Assembly (NCBI GenBank): GCA_027924645.1
Contig: BSBN01000187.1
Span: forward strand, 10,806,001 to 10,870,000
Direction of reading: 5' to 3'
Length of the DNA stretch: 64,000 nucleotides
Source: Cunninghamia lanceolata
Lineage: Eukaryota > Streptophyta > Pinopsida > Cupressales > Cupressaceae
A program made the position numbers and the translations under genes. Below the pieces are notes generated by a model. The model was not told the origin of the DNA. It made no database searches and worked only from the letters and a program-made list of their open reading frames with translations. The first letter of the stretch is position 1, and each line of letters starts with the position of its first letter. Below are positions 23,632 through 35,800 of the stretch, piece by piece.

Positions 23632-25808
23632 TGGCTCATAGGATAAATACCAGGTCTAGGTCCAGTGGAATATTTGAAGAATTACCTGTCAGAGGATTTA
23701 GACCTCAAACTGTTGATATCCATCATACTCCTGGTTCTAGTGCTTCAGGAGCATCGCCAGAATGTCCTCCTGTGACTCCTGTTGGTTAGCAAATACCTAT
23801 AGGATCACCTGTTACACCTCCGGTTCAGCTTCAGCCTTTCATACCTGAAGGTCAGCCTCCTCCAGTGGCAATGTCTTTCTTTGCAGCAGAATCACTGTTA
23901 ACTTTGCTGGCATATCATGCTTTGCCAAAGAATCTGGACAAAATTTGTCCAAAGTATCATCCATATTAGGATGCTGATGACCATATCAGAACTTTCAAGG
24001 AAGCCTGTTGTAGGGCTAGAATAGAGCATCAAGACGGTGTATGCAGATTATTTCCTTTTTCCTTAGGGGAAGAAGCCTATAATTGGTATATTAGCCTTGG
24101 TCAGGGTTCTGTTAGATCATGGGCTATCCTGGAGAAAGCCTTCACTAATAGGTTCAAAATACCAATATATCTTTCAATGAACTATCACCTATTTGCCACA
24201 ATTAAATGGTTTGAAGGAGAACCTATAGCCAATTTCAACGCTAGGTTCCAAAAAATGTTGTCTAAGTTAGTCGCCCCATACGTTGTAGCAGATGCAGCTA
24301 CTAGGAGCATTTATTATTTGGCCCTAGATCCTTTAATGTCCATGTTCATTAGGAGAGCACATCCTAAAATCACAACTTTAACAGGAGCTTTCCAAGAAGC
24401 TATCAAAATTAATCAGCAATTAGTTCATGCTCCTACACCAAACATAGCATTTCCCACACTTCCTGGCTATCCAACATATCCTGCCAAGCAACAGCCAAAT
24501 GTAGCCATGATGTCTCTAGCTGTCATGCTAGCCCCTTTGCAAATACCTCCATTGAGTATAATGCCACCTCCAAATGGTAATGGCCAAATGATGCAGTATC
24601 TTGGACAAGTACAAGCACCTCAGGTTGTAGACCAGAATATTCAGAATAATGGATCTTCCTTTTTCACACCTTCAATAGAAAATGTAGTGGCTAAGGTCCA
24701 AGAAGAGAAAGAAGAGATCAAGGAAATATCAGCTCAGTTAAGGAAAATTAAAACTGAGATCACTCACTTGAAGAGTCAAAACTTCTAGTCTCAACCTAAC
24801 CAGAATAGAGGCTATAACAATGACAGACCAAATTATCCTGATAAGGGGTATAACAACAACAACAATAATAATAATAATGGCAATAATAATCCTCAAAGAC
24901 AGCCTAGAGTATGGAACACTAGGCCAAATAATGGTTCCTTGCCATCACCCCTAGACAATCAACCTCCTGGTGAACCAAAACAAACTACTAGAGTCAATCT
25001 TGCAGAAGCAGCTCTCACTAACTGGTGCAGAATCCATAACACCAATGGACATGCAAAGTTAGACTGTCCTCAATTCAGAATTGCGGCTAGTATTTTTCAG
25101 ACTGAAGTGTCTAATACTTTAGGAAATCAGCCTCAAGTAGAGGGAAATGAGCTTGTTCCTTGTGGATATGATTCTACCCTAGTGCTAGAAAGTTACACTC
25201 ATCATCCTTATCAACAGACAGTGCCTGTTCACTAAGATTATACCCTGGCATGTGAGGAATCAGCCATGGCTTTTGAGTCAAATTATGTTTTCCCTTTTGA
25301 GGATGAAAATGAGCCTTCAAATGAACATGAGGAAGTGCATGCATACCAACAACAATATTAGGGTAAGCATAACTATAACCTGAGGAGTAATGCCAACAGA
25401 CCTACTGGTCCATTGACCTCTTCCTTGCCTCCAAATAATTTCAATACACCTCCAGATCCCAAGGCGAGTAATAACCCTGGATTCCCCAAGGTGAATGCTT
25501 AGTATTTGACATCACCAAACAATGTACCAAAAATTGCTAACCTACCTCATGAATCTGACAAACTAGTCACATATCTGGCTGATGAAATGAAGAAGATCAA
25601 AATCAGTCTATCCTTTTCTAAACTACTCAAAACTCCTGCCATCAAGAAGGCATTTATGAAATCACTAGATGATCCTGCTCTGAAAGAAGATAATCATTCC
25701 CCAGGTCAGTCTAGTGGTAAAGATCATGTTACTAAAGATAATAATGTTAAACATAAAGGTGCCAGCTACTGTTCAAGCTGCAGAGACCTCCCACATGACT
25801 TTATATAG
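23632..25808 (+). pseudogene. gag of element G
   Basis: The frame starts near 23632, where TTGGCTCATAGG stands for a probable ATGGCTCATAGG. A Pro-rich N-terminus leads to a capsid region typical of gypsy gag: DADDHIRTFKEACCRARI, RLFPFSLGEEAYNWY, then NRFKIPIYLSMNYHLFATIK near 24150 and a GAFQEAIKINQQL helix. After a TAG at 24786 come an Asn-run, coded by AAC/AAT repeats (24854-24890), and a zinc knuckle WCRIHNTNGHAKLDC (C-x2-H-x4-H-x4-C, near 25023), which binds element RNA. The segment LVTYLADEMKKIKISLSFSK near 25560 is the usual gag-protease junction of Tat/Athila elements. Stops are mostly TAG; the frame shifts near 25760. Confidence 0.85.
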
Positions 25809-26204
25809 AAATAAAAGTGAGTCACCCCCATTCCTCCTGACCATAAGGATGTTCAGCAAAAACCTATACAACTGTTTAGTAGACTCAGGAGCATCTATGA
25901 ATGTAATACCCTTATCTATATGCAATGCTTTAGGATTACATCCTGCTAAATCTTTGAAGAAAGTCACACAACTGGACAAAACAAAAGTAAGTGTAGTAGG
26001 AGAGTTAATTCACATCCACATGCAGCTTGCATCGGATCCCTGAATCCAATATTATATTGACATTCAAGTAGTTGACATACCTGATACATATGGGATGTTA
26101 CTAAGCAGAGACTGGTCCAAAACTCTAAACAGATACATGTCTAGATTTCAGTCACATGTGGTTACCCTGGAAGGGGTTACCAAACTAGATAAGAATAGAC
26201 ATTG
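25714..26204 (+). pseudogene. Aspartic protease of element G
   Basis: The frame overlaps the end of gag. The active-site motif CLVDSGASMNVIPLSICNALG lies near 25876 (DSGAS). The flap and C-terminal part follow, with IPDTYGMLLSRDWSKTLN near 26080 in place of the common LGRPW. Retroviral-type proteases work as dimers and cut the gag-pol polyprotein. A TGA at 26041 interrupts it. The next frame (linker) starts just downstream in another phase. Confidence 0.8.
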
Positions 26205-26212
26205 AGCCAAGA

Positions 26213-27013
26213 ATGAAGCACATGATCATTGAATACAACAAAACTAATGAGATCATGTACATAGATGTAGAACTTGGAGTTTACTCCATAAGACCTCAGA
26301 CTGTTACGATAGAGGAAATCCTGATGTATGACATGCATCATCATGATGGTGATCCTCCAGATGATGAAATAATTGTAGAATCTGATAGTAATCCTGAAAA
26401 TGAGAATGAGGTGGATCACTTCAGGAATTTCGAGGGGCACTTATCTAAACAAGTGAAGCAATGTAGATTATTAAATATACCTGCTAATGATATTTTAATT
26501 GATGGTTGGTGCAGGTTGCATAATGAGTCACATTCTAAGAAGACCAGTGAGTCATGTATAGACATGCTGGAGTTAGAACAAGCATGTAGTGATGCAATAG
26601 CATCATCATCATCATCAGAGGTAAGTTCATCAGAGAGTGATAATGATAGTGATGCTGACTGTTGTTTATTTCCTACAGGGATAGAAGAGATGCTAGTATG
26701 CAACCAGAGTAATAAAAAGAGAAAAGAGAAAATCACCAAAGGGAGTGATTGTTTAGTTGAATCAGATTACAAATTATCTGATGAAGATAGAGGCAGCAAT
26801 TTGTCTAAATTTGAAGAGTTTCTAAAAAAAGAGATCCAAATGATGACACAACAGCAGAGGCTTCCACAGGATGCCTTAATTAAAAACTGGTGTAGGTTAC
26901 ATGAGGCACCTCACTCAGAAATTGCTTGCTCTTTGTGTCTGCATCTCCTAAAAAGACAAACATCACCTAGTCTAGAAGATCATCCTCCTGATGATAAAAA
27001 GAAAGAAGAGTAA
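26213..27013 (+). CDS. Protease-aRNH linker of G with two zinc-knuckle-like motifs
   Basis: A 266-codon uninterrupted stretch, unusual in this decayed element. No enzyme domain. Two motifs resemble the gag knuckle: GWCRLHNESHSKKTSESC near 26507 (C-x2-H-x3-H-x7-C) and NWCRLHEAPHSEIACSLC near 26886 (C-x2-H-x3-H-x7-C with an extra Cys). Both are preceded by a similar context (LLNIPANDILIDGW and RLPQDALIKNW), so the linker holds an internal duplication. Between them are acidic and Ser-rich stretches and a KKRKEK basic patch. It is probably part of the gag-pol polyprotein; the start shown is only the first ATG of the open stretch. A nucleic-acid-binding role is inference. Confidence 0.6.
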   Translation: MKHMIIEYNKTNEIMYIDVELGVYSIRPQTVTIEEILMYDMHHHDGDPPDDEIIVESDSNPENENEVDHFRNFEGHLSKQVKQCRLLNIPANDILIDGWCRLHNESHSKKTSESCIDMLELEQACSDAIASSSSSEVSSSESDNDSDADCCLFPTGIEEMLVCNQSNKKRKEKITKGSDCLVESDYKLSDEDRGSNLSKFEEFLKKEIQMMTQQQRLPQDALIKNWCRLHEAPHSEIACSLCLHLLKRQTSPSLEDHPPDDKKKEE

Positions 27014-27037
27014 TCAGCTTCATAGAAGAAAGGAAAG

Positions 27038-27811
27038 ATGAAGTCTGAGAAAGCTGAAATACCCAAGTTAAAGTGGATATCAAGTGGAGCAGCTGCCAGG
27101 GCTGCAAAGAAGAAAGAAGGTTCAAATAAGCCTTTGGCAGAAGACAAGCCGTGGATCCTTAGATTTGATGGATCCAAGTCCAAACAAGGAGCTGGAGTAG
27201 GGATAGATCTAATTGATCCATCAGGAAAATCCTACTTGGCAGCTTACAGACTACAATTCCCCTGTATTAACAATGTAACAGAGTATGAGGCTCTGATTCA
27301 TGGGATACTATTTGCCCTTAAGAAGAAAGTAAAAATTTTGCATGTCTATGGGGACTCAGAATTAGTAGTGAGACAGGTAAGAGGAATTTACTCCTGCAAT
27401 TATAAGAAACTGTCTAATTACATACATAGGGTCTGGGATTTGATAGAATCCTTTGATGCATTTAATATCACCCATGTACCCAGAGAACAGAACCATAGGG
27501 CAAATGCTTTAGCCCAGGCTGCCAGTACATTGGAGCCACTGTCTATCTTTGGTTTAAAAAGATTTTTAGTAGAGCTGGTATCAGTACCCTCTATACCTGA
27601 CAATGTGACCAACCTCCAAGTTTTTGATGATGATCAGTATATCCTAGATTTCATCTCCAATAGGGATGTATTTGATACTCAGATCATAGATGATAACAAT
27701 GTAGAGGATCATGCTTGGGAAGAGGAAGAAATCTTAGAGTTGCCTAGCAATAAGATCCCAAAAGGAATGATTGAGTTAGAGAGAGCTTTTGATCTGGACA
27801 TGTTGAAATAG
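27038..27811 (+). CDS. Archaeal-type RNase H (aRNH) of element G, placed before RT
   Basis: 257 open codons. Residues about 38-165 are an archaeal-type RNase H: PWILRFDGSKSKQGAGVGI with the first catalytic Asp near 27164, NNVTEYEALIHGILFAL with Glu, HVYGDSELVVRQVRG with the second Asp, and NHRANALAQAAS near 27490, where the last conserved Asp (ADALA) is Asn. The enzyme class cuts RNA in RNA-DNA hybrids. In typical Tat elements the aRNH follows the RT-RNH pair; here it lies between protease and RT. The region after residue 170 leads into the RT N-terminus (IELERAFDLDM). It is probably a polyprotein domain; the ATG given is only the first in the stretch. Confidence 0.8.
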   Translation: MKSEKAEIPKLKWISSGAAARAAKKKEGSNKPLAEDKPWILRFDGSKSKQGAGVGIDLIDPSGKSYLAAYRLQFPCINNVTEYEALIHGILFALKKKVKILHVYGDSELVVRQVRGIYSCNYKKLSNYIHRVWDLIESFDAFNITHVPREQNHRANALAQAASTLEPLSIFGLKRFLVELVSVPSIPDNVTNLQVFDDDQYILDFISNRDVFDTQIIDDNNVEDHAWEEEEILELPSNKIPKGMIELERAFDLDMLK

Positions 27812-28711
27812 AAAGACCTTCCAAAAGCTGATGGAAGACAATATTCATTGGTTAATATTGGACAAAATGATGAAAAGAAGAATGTCCTGATAGGAAAAGT
27901 TTGCATTGAAGAAGAATTAGAAGGAATCACCCAGGCTCTCAAGGATTACATCCATGTCATTGCTTGGACTTATGATGAGCTAAAGACATATGATACATCA
28001 GTCATCACACACACCATACCCCTCAAGCCAGATGCCAAGCCCTTCAGACAGAAGCAAAGGCCTGTCAATGCTTTGCTGGAACCTATTATTTTTTAGGAAG
28101 TTAAGAAGCTGTTAAATGCCAAGATCATATTTCCTGTGAGGCACTCCACTTGGGTAGCAAATCTGGTCCCAGTGAGAAAGAAAAATGGAGACATCAGACT
28201 ATGTGTGGATTTCAGGAACCTGAACAGAGCATCTGAGAAGGATAATTATCCTTTTCCTTCCTTAGATGAGGTCCTACAAATTGTAAACGAAGCTAAAATG
28301 ATGTCATTCCTAGATGGTTTCTCAGGCTACAACCAGGTAATGGTAGATAAGATAGATAGATTGAAAACTACCTTCACCACAAAGTGGGGGATATTCACCT
28401 ATAGGCGCATGCCATTTGGGCTGATAAATGCTGGAGCTACATTCCAGCGAGCAATGGACATAGCCTTCAGAGGCTTAATAGGAAAATACATAGTCATATA
28501 CATGGATGACTTAACAGTATTCTCTAAAGATAGAGGAAACCATGTAGCAGATCTTAGAAATGTGCTTAAAAAATGTGAAGAATATGGGATATCTTTGAAC
28601 CCCAAGAAATGCATATTTGGGGTGACAATAGGAAAATTACTAGGCCACCTGATAATTGAAGATGGGATTATTATTGATCCTGACAGGGTGGAGTCCATTA
28701 TGAAGATATAG
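27812..28711 (+). pseudogene. Reverse transcriptase of element G
   Basis: The N-terminal extension is HVIAWTYDELKTYDTSV with ITHTIPLKPDAKPFRQ. The polymerase core follows: VPVRKKNGDIRLCVDFRNLN near 28175, FPSLDEVLQIVNEAKMM, SFLDGFSGYNQV, RRMPFGLINAGATFQRAMD, and the catalytic YMDD at 28499-28510, then LNPKKCIFGVT. The core is open from 28136 to 28711. A TAG stop at 28094 and another at 28709 interrupt it. This is a Ty3/gypsy-type RT, related in motif order to that of element A but clearly distinct. Confidence 0.88.
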
Positions 28712-29279
28712 CTTCCTGGAAGCAAGAAAGAGCTTAAATCCTACTTCATCAAGATTAATTTTGTTAGAAAGTTCATCACTGGCTTTGCTGAAATTGTTAG
28801 ACCTTTAAATGCCATGCTCAAGAAGGATGCAAAGATTGAGTGGACACCAGAGGCTAGAGCAACTTTTGAAGACATCAAAAAAGCTATATTTGATGCTCCA
28901 GTCCTGATCAGTCCAGACTACACTAGGGACTTCTATATTTATTCATTTGCTTCAGAGCATACCTCTGCAGTAGTGCTAACACAAAAATGAAGAGAAGGAA
29001 GAGAAGCCCATAGCCTTCATGATTTGCCCTTTCAAAGATGCTGAACTGAGATATATGGACATTGAAAGGTAGGCACTTGCTTTGGTCAGAGCAGTGAAGA
29101 AGTTCAGGCACTATATACTAAGAAGTAAAGTTATTGCTGTGGTGGCTGATGTAGCAGTGACGATGCTCTTAATGCAGAGCGAGCCAGGTGAAAAAAGGGC
29201 TAAGTGGATTACAGTCCTATAAGAATATGACATGGAAATTACACCCATGAAGCTAGTGAGGGGATAGGCTTTAAGCCAG
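28712..29279 (+). pseudogene. Conventional RNase H of element G
   Basis: The connection region KSYFIKINFVRKFITGFAEI and PLNAMLKKDAKIEWTPEA precede the RNase H (LISPDYTRDFYIYSFASEHT near 28910). A frameshift and several stops follow around 28985-29270 (fragments near LRYMDIERQALA and VADVAVTMLLMQ in shifting frames). It is the most damaged domain of the element. Confidence 0.75.
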
Positions 29280-30595
29280 ATGATATCAGAGATTGATCCC
29301 AATATCATGAGTCAGTATTATGTTATCAATGTAAAGGACAATGGAGAGTGGTACTCAGACATCAGGCACATCCTGATTATTGGAAGATGTCCTCCAAGAC
29401 TACAGGCCTCACAAAGGAGAGCCCTAAAAATAAGATCACAAAAGTATATGATGAAAAGGGGAATCCTTTTCAAGAAAAATTATGAAGGAATATATCTAAG
29501 ATGCCTAGAGAGGCCAGAAGCAGATAGAGTGTTATCAGAGCTACATGACAAGTTTGGAACAGCCCATGGGTCATCCTTGGCCACTACTCATGCTATCCTT
29601 AGGGCAGGATACTATTGGCCCACCATTTTCAAGGATACTGCTGAGCATATTAAATGTTGTCATGTATGTCAGGTTGCTGCTAACAGAGAGAGATATGCTG
29701 CTCAACCCTTGCAACCAGTGATGGAGATGCACCCATTTGCACAATGGGGCATGGACTTCATAGGACCAATTAATCCTCCATCATCATCTAGCCACAGGTA
29801 TGTCTTAATGATTACTGACTACTGTACCAAGTGGACTGAAGCTATCAGCACCAAAACCTGCAATGCTAAAGATGTCATCAGATTTTTGGAAAGTAATATT
29901 GTCACCAGGTATGGAGTTCCCTATGCTCTGGTAAGTGATAACGGCTTTGCTTTTGCATCAACTAAATTGTCAAGCTGGGCTTTTGATTATGGGATTATAC
30001 TGAAGTTCTCATCCAACTATTATCCCCAAGGGAATGGATTAGCAGAATCCACCAACAAAAATTTGCTGAATATCATAAAAATGTTAATAGAAAAGAACCC
30101 TAGGGAATGGAACACCATTCTGAAATATGCCTTATGGGTAGACAGAACAAGGCTACATTAGGAAACTCACCTTATTAGTTAGTATATGGGGTAGATCATA
30201 TCCTCCCTGTAAACCTAAAAATTCCTACACTGCAGTTTGCCCAAGAGTACCTAGGCATAGACAATAAGCAAGAAGTCAGGTTGCTTCAATTGATGCACCT
30301 AGAAGAGAAAAGATGTCAGGCAATTGATCAGTTTGCCAAACATCAGGCTGTTGTCAAATGCTGGTTTGACAAAAGAGCCAGGGTTAAAGCCTTCAGAATA
30401 TCAGATTTAGTCTTGATGTGGGACAAAACACATGAGAGGAAAGGAGACCATGGTAAGTTTGATAAATTATGGATAGGTCCCTTCCAAATTTCTGAGATAT
30501 TAGGAGACAACACTTACAAGCTGAAAAACTTGATAGGTAAGGATGTTCCATTACCAGTTAATGGACAATTCCGCAAACATTATTTCCAAGCCTAA
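29280..30595 (+). pseudogene. Integrase of element G
   Basis: A long open stretch 29280-30161 begins with the zinc-binding domain (HDKFGTAHGS, then CCHVCQ near 29657). The core shows all three catalytic residues: WGMDFIGPINPP, VSDNGFAFAS near 29935 and QGNGLAESTNKN near 30030. A TAG at 30159 and one near 30180 break it. The C-terminal part is 30281-30595 (DKLWIGPFQISEILGDNTY; ending NGQFRKHYFQA). It ends without a recognisable chromodomain, consistent with a non-chromovirus Tat-like element. Confidence 0.88.
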
Positions 30596-31453
30596 GTGGC
30601 TTCATGACAGTCATGTGTACAATAGTGTATATTTGTATAGTTGTATGTACAGTTTTGTTTTGGTTTTTGTTTTATTTTCTTGTTGAGTTTTGTTTTGGTT
30701 AGTCAAGATGATGTAGCTAATCACCCTATAAAATAACTAAATTGTTAGGATTTAAGTGATGAGATCAAATTTATATATAGGTTGTGATTCATTCTGAGAA
30801 GTACTTATGATCAAGTCTGTGATATCTTTTCATCAGGGTGCCTTTTCTTGACCAAAGTGACTCTTTCACAATGACTCACCTAATAGCCTTGGGTTTGTTG
30901 AACACACAAGTATAGGTGTCAAGTGAAAAATCTAAAGGGACTCCCTTGCTACCAATACAATCTCCAACCTAAATCAACAAGTGACCATACCTTCCACACT
31001 GAGCTTTCATGATGACATCAAATTATGAAGTATAAATATTGAAAATCCAAAATATATATATATATATATAAACAAAATTAGGCTATCTAAGTAACTCTAT
31101 CGGGGCTATGGATGCCTACTAGTAGTGGGGTTCTACTTAGGGGGATTGTACAGATAACCTTGCCGGGACTATGGACGCTTGCTGGCAGCAAGGCTCTATG
31201 CAAGTTGGCTATGAGGGATGATCTCCAACTATGTAGCTTAACATCAGTTACTCATGTTTTCAACTTGCTTTCAAGATGAGGATAATTAATCATTTGCACA
31301 CACCTGATCCTTTGTTAGCATTGTTGCAATGATAAAAATTTGTTATACAGAAAGATTATGATGCTTATATTTAGAAAGAGTTAGAATGCTAAATATGAAT
31401 GTGATCACCTCACTTGAATCATTGGAATTTTGTTATTTTCTTTGGTGGCAAGT
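30596..31453 (+). other. 3' untranslated region of element G
   Basis: No gene seen. It contains an (AT)n run at 31050-31069 and two imperfect copies of a unit of about 55 bp with GGGCTATGGATGC or GGACTATGGACGC (31103 and 31165). The sequence before the 3' LTR (GGTGGCAAG) is only weakly purine-rich, so the polypurine tract is uncertain. Confidence 0.5.
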
Positions 31454-32897
31454 TGTTGTGTGGTTACACAACACGCCCCATTTTGACTTGACAAAACAGG
31501 GACCCAACTTTTTGCTTGGCCTGGCTTGTGTTTTCCTACTTTTGGTGGTCTGGTAAAAGTAAGTCATGTAGATGATCCTACATAAGGAAGCTAGGGTAAG
31601 TCATCATGATGAGATAGTAAATTTGTCAAAGTTCATATTTCATATAAATAACCTCATGGTTGGAAGGAGTACAAAATTTCATGCAAGTTTGCCTTTTGGA
31701 TCACCCTGATATTCCTTAGGGAACGAAAATTATTGCAAGTCAAAGTTCTAGTCAAACCTGATATTTTGGGGGGGGGTCATATTTCTTAACATCAGTCATC
31801 TTATGAAAGAACACCTTGATCCAATTTTATCACCCAATAATCATCTATCCAGAGATCCGAACGTCAATTTTAAGTGATAGATGTGTTTACCCATCGGTCA
31901 GCTTCATATATTTTGCAGGGGTCATATTTTTAACATCACCTAATATTCCAAATATCACCCTATCGTGAAATATCACCCTAGATCCAATATGTTGATGACA
32001 TCATATAATCCCAATAGACAAGAAAATCACCATGATGATGAGGTCATCATCCTTTTTACCTAATAGAGGTATATTTCCAACATTGACCCTTTTTACATAA
32101 CATGATGATGACGTCATTTTGATATACCGAAAAAGGTCATTTTAGTTTTAGGGGTGGTCATGTCCCAAACATCACCCGACATTTTAAACATGACCCGATG
32201 TTTGAATATCACCTGATTTTTTTAAACATCACCCGATGTTTTCGACATAAGTTTTCCTACCAAAGGCGAATGATCATATTACTCACAGGGGGTCATATTC
32301 TGAATATCACCTGATATTCTGAATATCACCTCACTCCTCTTGCCGCATAACATTAAATGCCATAAATGCAGTAGGTGGTTCTTGCCAATTGCGAACACGA
32401 TCTAAACACCTAGTAATGCTCGAAGATTTATGATAGAAGATCAATGGTTATAATCAAATTTGCCTTATGTTGCCCTAATTTTCCCTAATAATGAGATTAA
32501 AAGTGAATTCACGGTCATTTTAGATTTACCTTGTGATAAAATGAGTTTTTACAGAGCGCAGAGCTTTCAAATCCTCATACGACTTACCTGCGGACATGCA
32601 CGGCTTGTAGCGGAACATGACACGTGATTATCACTGGTATCTAAATCTCTTTCATATAATCATCAGCATAATCAAGGAGATAAGCATTATCAAGTAAGTA
32701 ATTAAAACCCTCCTGCTGTTGTTTTCTGCGTGTCCAGGTTGTGTGCTTTTCCACTGGTTTGAAGTTACTTGTTATGCATATTATGATGAAGTAATGATTA
32801 ATGAATATAATATGCATCATGTCATAAAGATATAATGTTGTATGCATGTATGTGAAGTATTGTGTGGTAAGACTGGTCCTGTTTATTGCAAGAAACC

Positions 32898-35800
32898 ATG
32901 ACAGACAAGAGGTTGAACAAGTCTAAAGCTAAATTTCTTAAACCTATGTTTGCTCAACTTGAGGGTGTGTGGTTCAAATATGGCATCATTGTAGATACAC
33001 ACTAGGGAAACACAGATCTGGTTGCATGGTCATCTAGAATGCATGATGACAAGAATAATACCCTGTTGGACGCCATTTTTGTGTCAGGAATGTGGACTGC
33101 GGCTGGATTTCCTTATTCTATGGAGGTTCCAGAGTTTATTATTGAATGTGCTAGAAACTACAACCCACAGACAAGGAGAATAGAAAAACATGGTTAGGTT
33201 TATGCAAATCTATCCATCAAAGGGATTGCAACCACTTTTCATTTGCCATTGGGAAAGAAAGTTGTCAGCATGGATTTGAAGAAATTGCAAGTTGAATATG
33301 AAAATAACAAGAAAGCCACTAGAAAGAGAATATATCAATGGAGGGTGAAGAACAATTCTTACACTGCCTCTGCAAAATTACCAGTGCACATGTATAAGTT
33401 TGACTTTGATGATGAGTACCAATATATGATAGCCCTACTCAGCAGGGTGACAGGCCAGCCTGATGTTGGAAGTTTCAAAGATTGGATGTATGGGGTTATC
33501 CTGATGTGTCTTTATACAGACAACAAGCCATTATGGGCTAAAATCATAAGTGATGCCCTAAACGACCAGCTCATGAACCTAGGAGGCTTGGAGTGTTCAT
33601 TCTATATGACTTCATATGTGGTGTACTCATGTGCTTATAAAGGTACATTCAATGCACTTACAACAGTAGGAAGGATCAGTGGCAATATAAATGATGCCCA
33701 CATATGGGATCATTATCCCCAACTACAAAGACAAAATTATCTTCAAGATTACAAATTAGTGAATGATGCATTTTCTATGCATCTAGTAAGGATAATGGAA
33801 GCAGATAGGACTAAAAGACTAAGCATGGAGACTCAAGAAGTCATATACAGGTGTGGTGCCTAGTTTATACAATATACTACCTTCTCTTACATCAGAATAG
33901 AGGGCTTTGCAAGACAGCCCCTCATGCTCCCAAGATATCCCAGTGATGTAGTTGTTTTGATGGAGTTCATGAGATAGATATCCACAATACTGGATGGTTA
34001 CAAAACAAATAATAAGATTCCACCAGTATTATTTCCAATAACAATGGGTTGGTACATATGCCAAGATTCTGAAAACATCAAGAAGGTCATAGCTGGTCTA
34101 GACATGATGAAATTACAGTCATTCCCATTGGCAAGATCATATGACCCATATGGGAGGATGCAGAAAATCATGGGGAAGCCCATCCATCAGAAGCACTTGG
34201 AGGATTTCTAGACAGATTGTGAGGATGAGGCCGAGGCTAGAAGAAGAAAATATCAGAGGCTAACTCTCAACCATATCAGAACATTTGATTGTATTCTAGT
34301 GCCTGTGTAATTAAAAAGGGATGATGGCAAAATAATAGCAGATGAGTATGAAGAAAAGAAGATATATAATGACACAATCTCAGTGCTTGATCTTACACAG
34401 CCTGAGGATATCTCATTAGACCAATTTATAGGTAGGATGCTACAGCTAACCTAATCTTGGGTAAATGAACAAATAAATACATTGAAGAAGAAGGGTGTAG
34501 CCCTCACAATTGACAATAAGAAGAAGAGACAAGAGATTCCTGACAATGAATATGATGACTTTCTGATTGAAAAAAGGAAATCTAAAGGAGAAAGAATGCC
34601 GCCTCAAGAACAAAGTAAGAGACCCCCCAGAGGTAAGAAAATTGATAACGAACCTAAAGGGGTAATAGTTGAAAGAATAGTTATATCAACAGAGGATGCA
34701 TCCGCATCAGGGTAGGAAGTGGCCTCATCAGTACCGCCTCCCATGGATAAACAGAAGGCTAAAAAGATCCAAAGGCTGGCTGTGGAAGCTACTGAAACAT
34801 ATGAGGAGGATCAAGCATCACAAAAGCAAATGGACAAGGATGTTCCTCTTGATGAAGAACCTGAAGAGGAAGACCCTATGCCCCTCATTACAAAAAGAAA
34901 AGCACCTCAGGTGATGGCATCCACACCTAAGAAACTGAGAACATCCATGAGAGGTGAAATAAATCATGACCCCATAGTATTGAGGGGAGCTGGTGGTGAA
35001 GTATTCAGAAAAGAATTGCAACATAATGTGCCACTTCCCACCATTATTAAGTTTAAGACTGAACAAGCTGAAGAACAAATGAAAGAAGCCTCTAGGCCAA
35101 TTCAAAGTGGTCTTGTCTCACTGGAGGAGACAACTGACTTATCTGATGATGAGGTAGTAAAAGATGCAACCTCTCAACAAATGGAAACCCTTGCTGCTAA
35201 CACCTGCATAACTCCACAAGGAACTCCATCAATACAGGTGGATGTGTTAGAAGAACTAAAGCAAGTGGAACAGGAAAAGGAAAAGGGCCCAGAAAGGATT
35301 GCACAACAAATAGGGCTTGACAAATTAGTTGATCAGGTGACTAGCCCTGCAGTGAATGACCTAACACACAAGGAGGATGCAAGTCCTCAATGTCAAGCAG
35401 GTGCACCTGAGAGAACAAAAAATGTTGAAGAAGTCAAGGTGACAGAAGTAGAGAGTAACACTCCAGGTATGGGCTAACAACAACAAGATGTATCTGATGA
35501 GCCCAAGATTGTAGAAGTCCAAGAAAAGGGTGGGAATGACAAGGCCATATTAAGTGAAGAAGTACCCCAGACTCAAGAAGCCTCTGGTGAAAAGGACACA
35601 TCAAGTCAGGATTACCTAAAGACTCAATTGGTAGATACTATAGGTGCGGAGCATAATGTCATGCAAGATCAGGTAGATGTACCTAAGGCTGATACCATGA
35701 CATCCATAGATGCAAATGTGCTTCATGATGGGGAAATTACCAAAGGGGATGAAACAAAAAAGGATGAAGTATAGGATCAAGTATAGGATCATCATGTGGA

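Noticed and set aside
31050..31069. AT dinucleotide run as a regulatory element
   Set aside because: A simple microsatellite in the 3' untranslated region of G; nothing supports a function.
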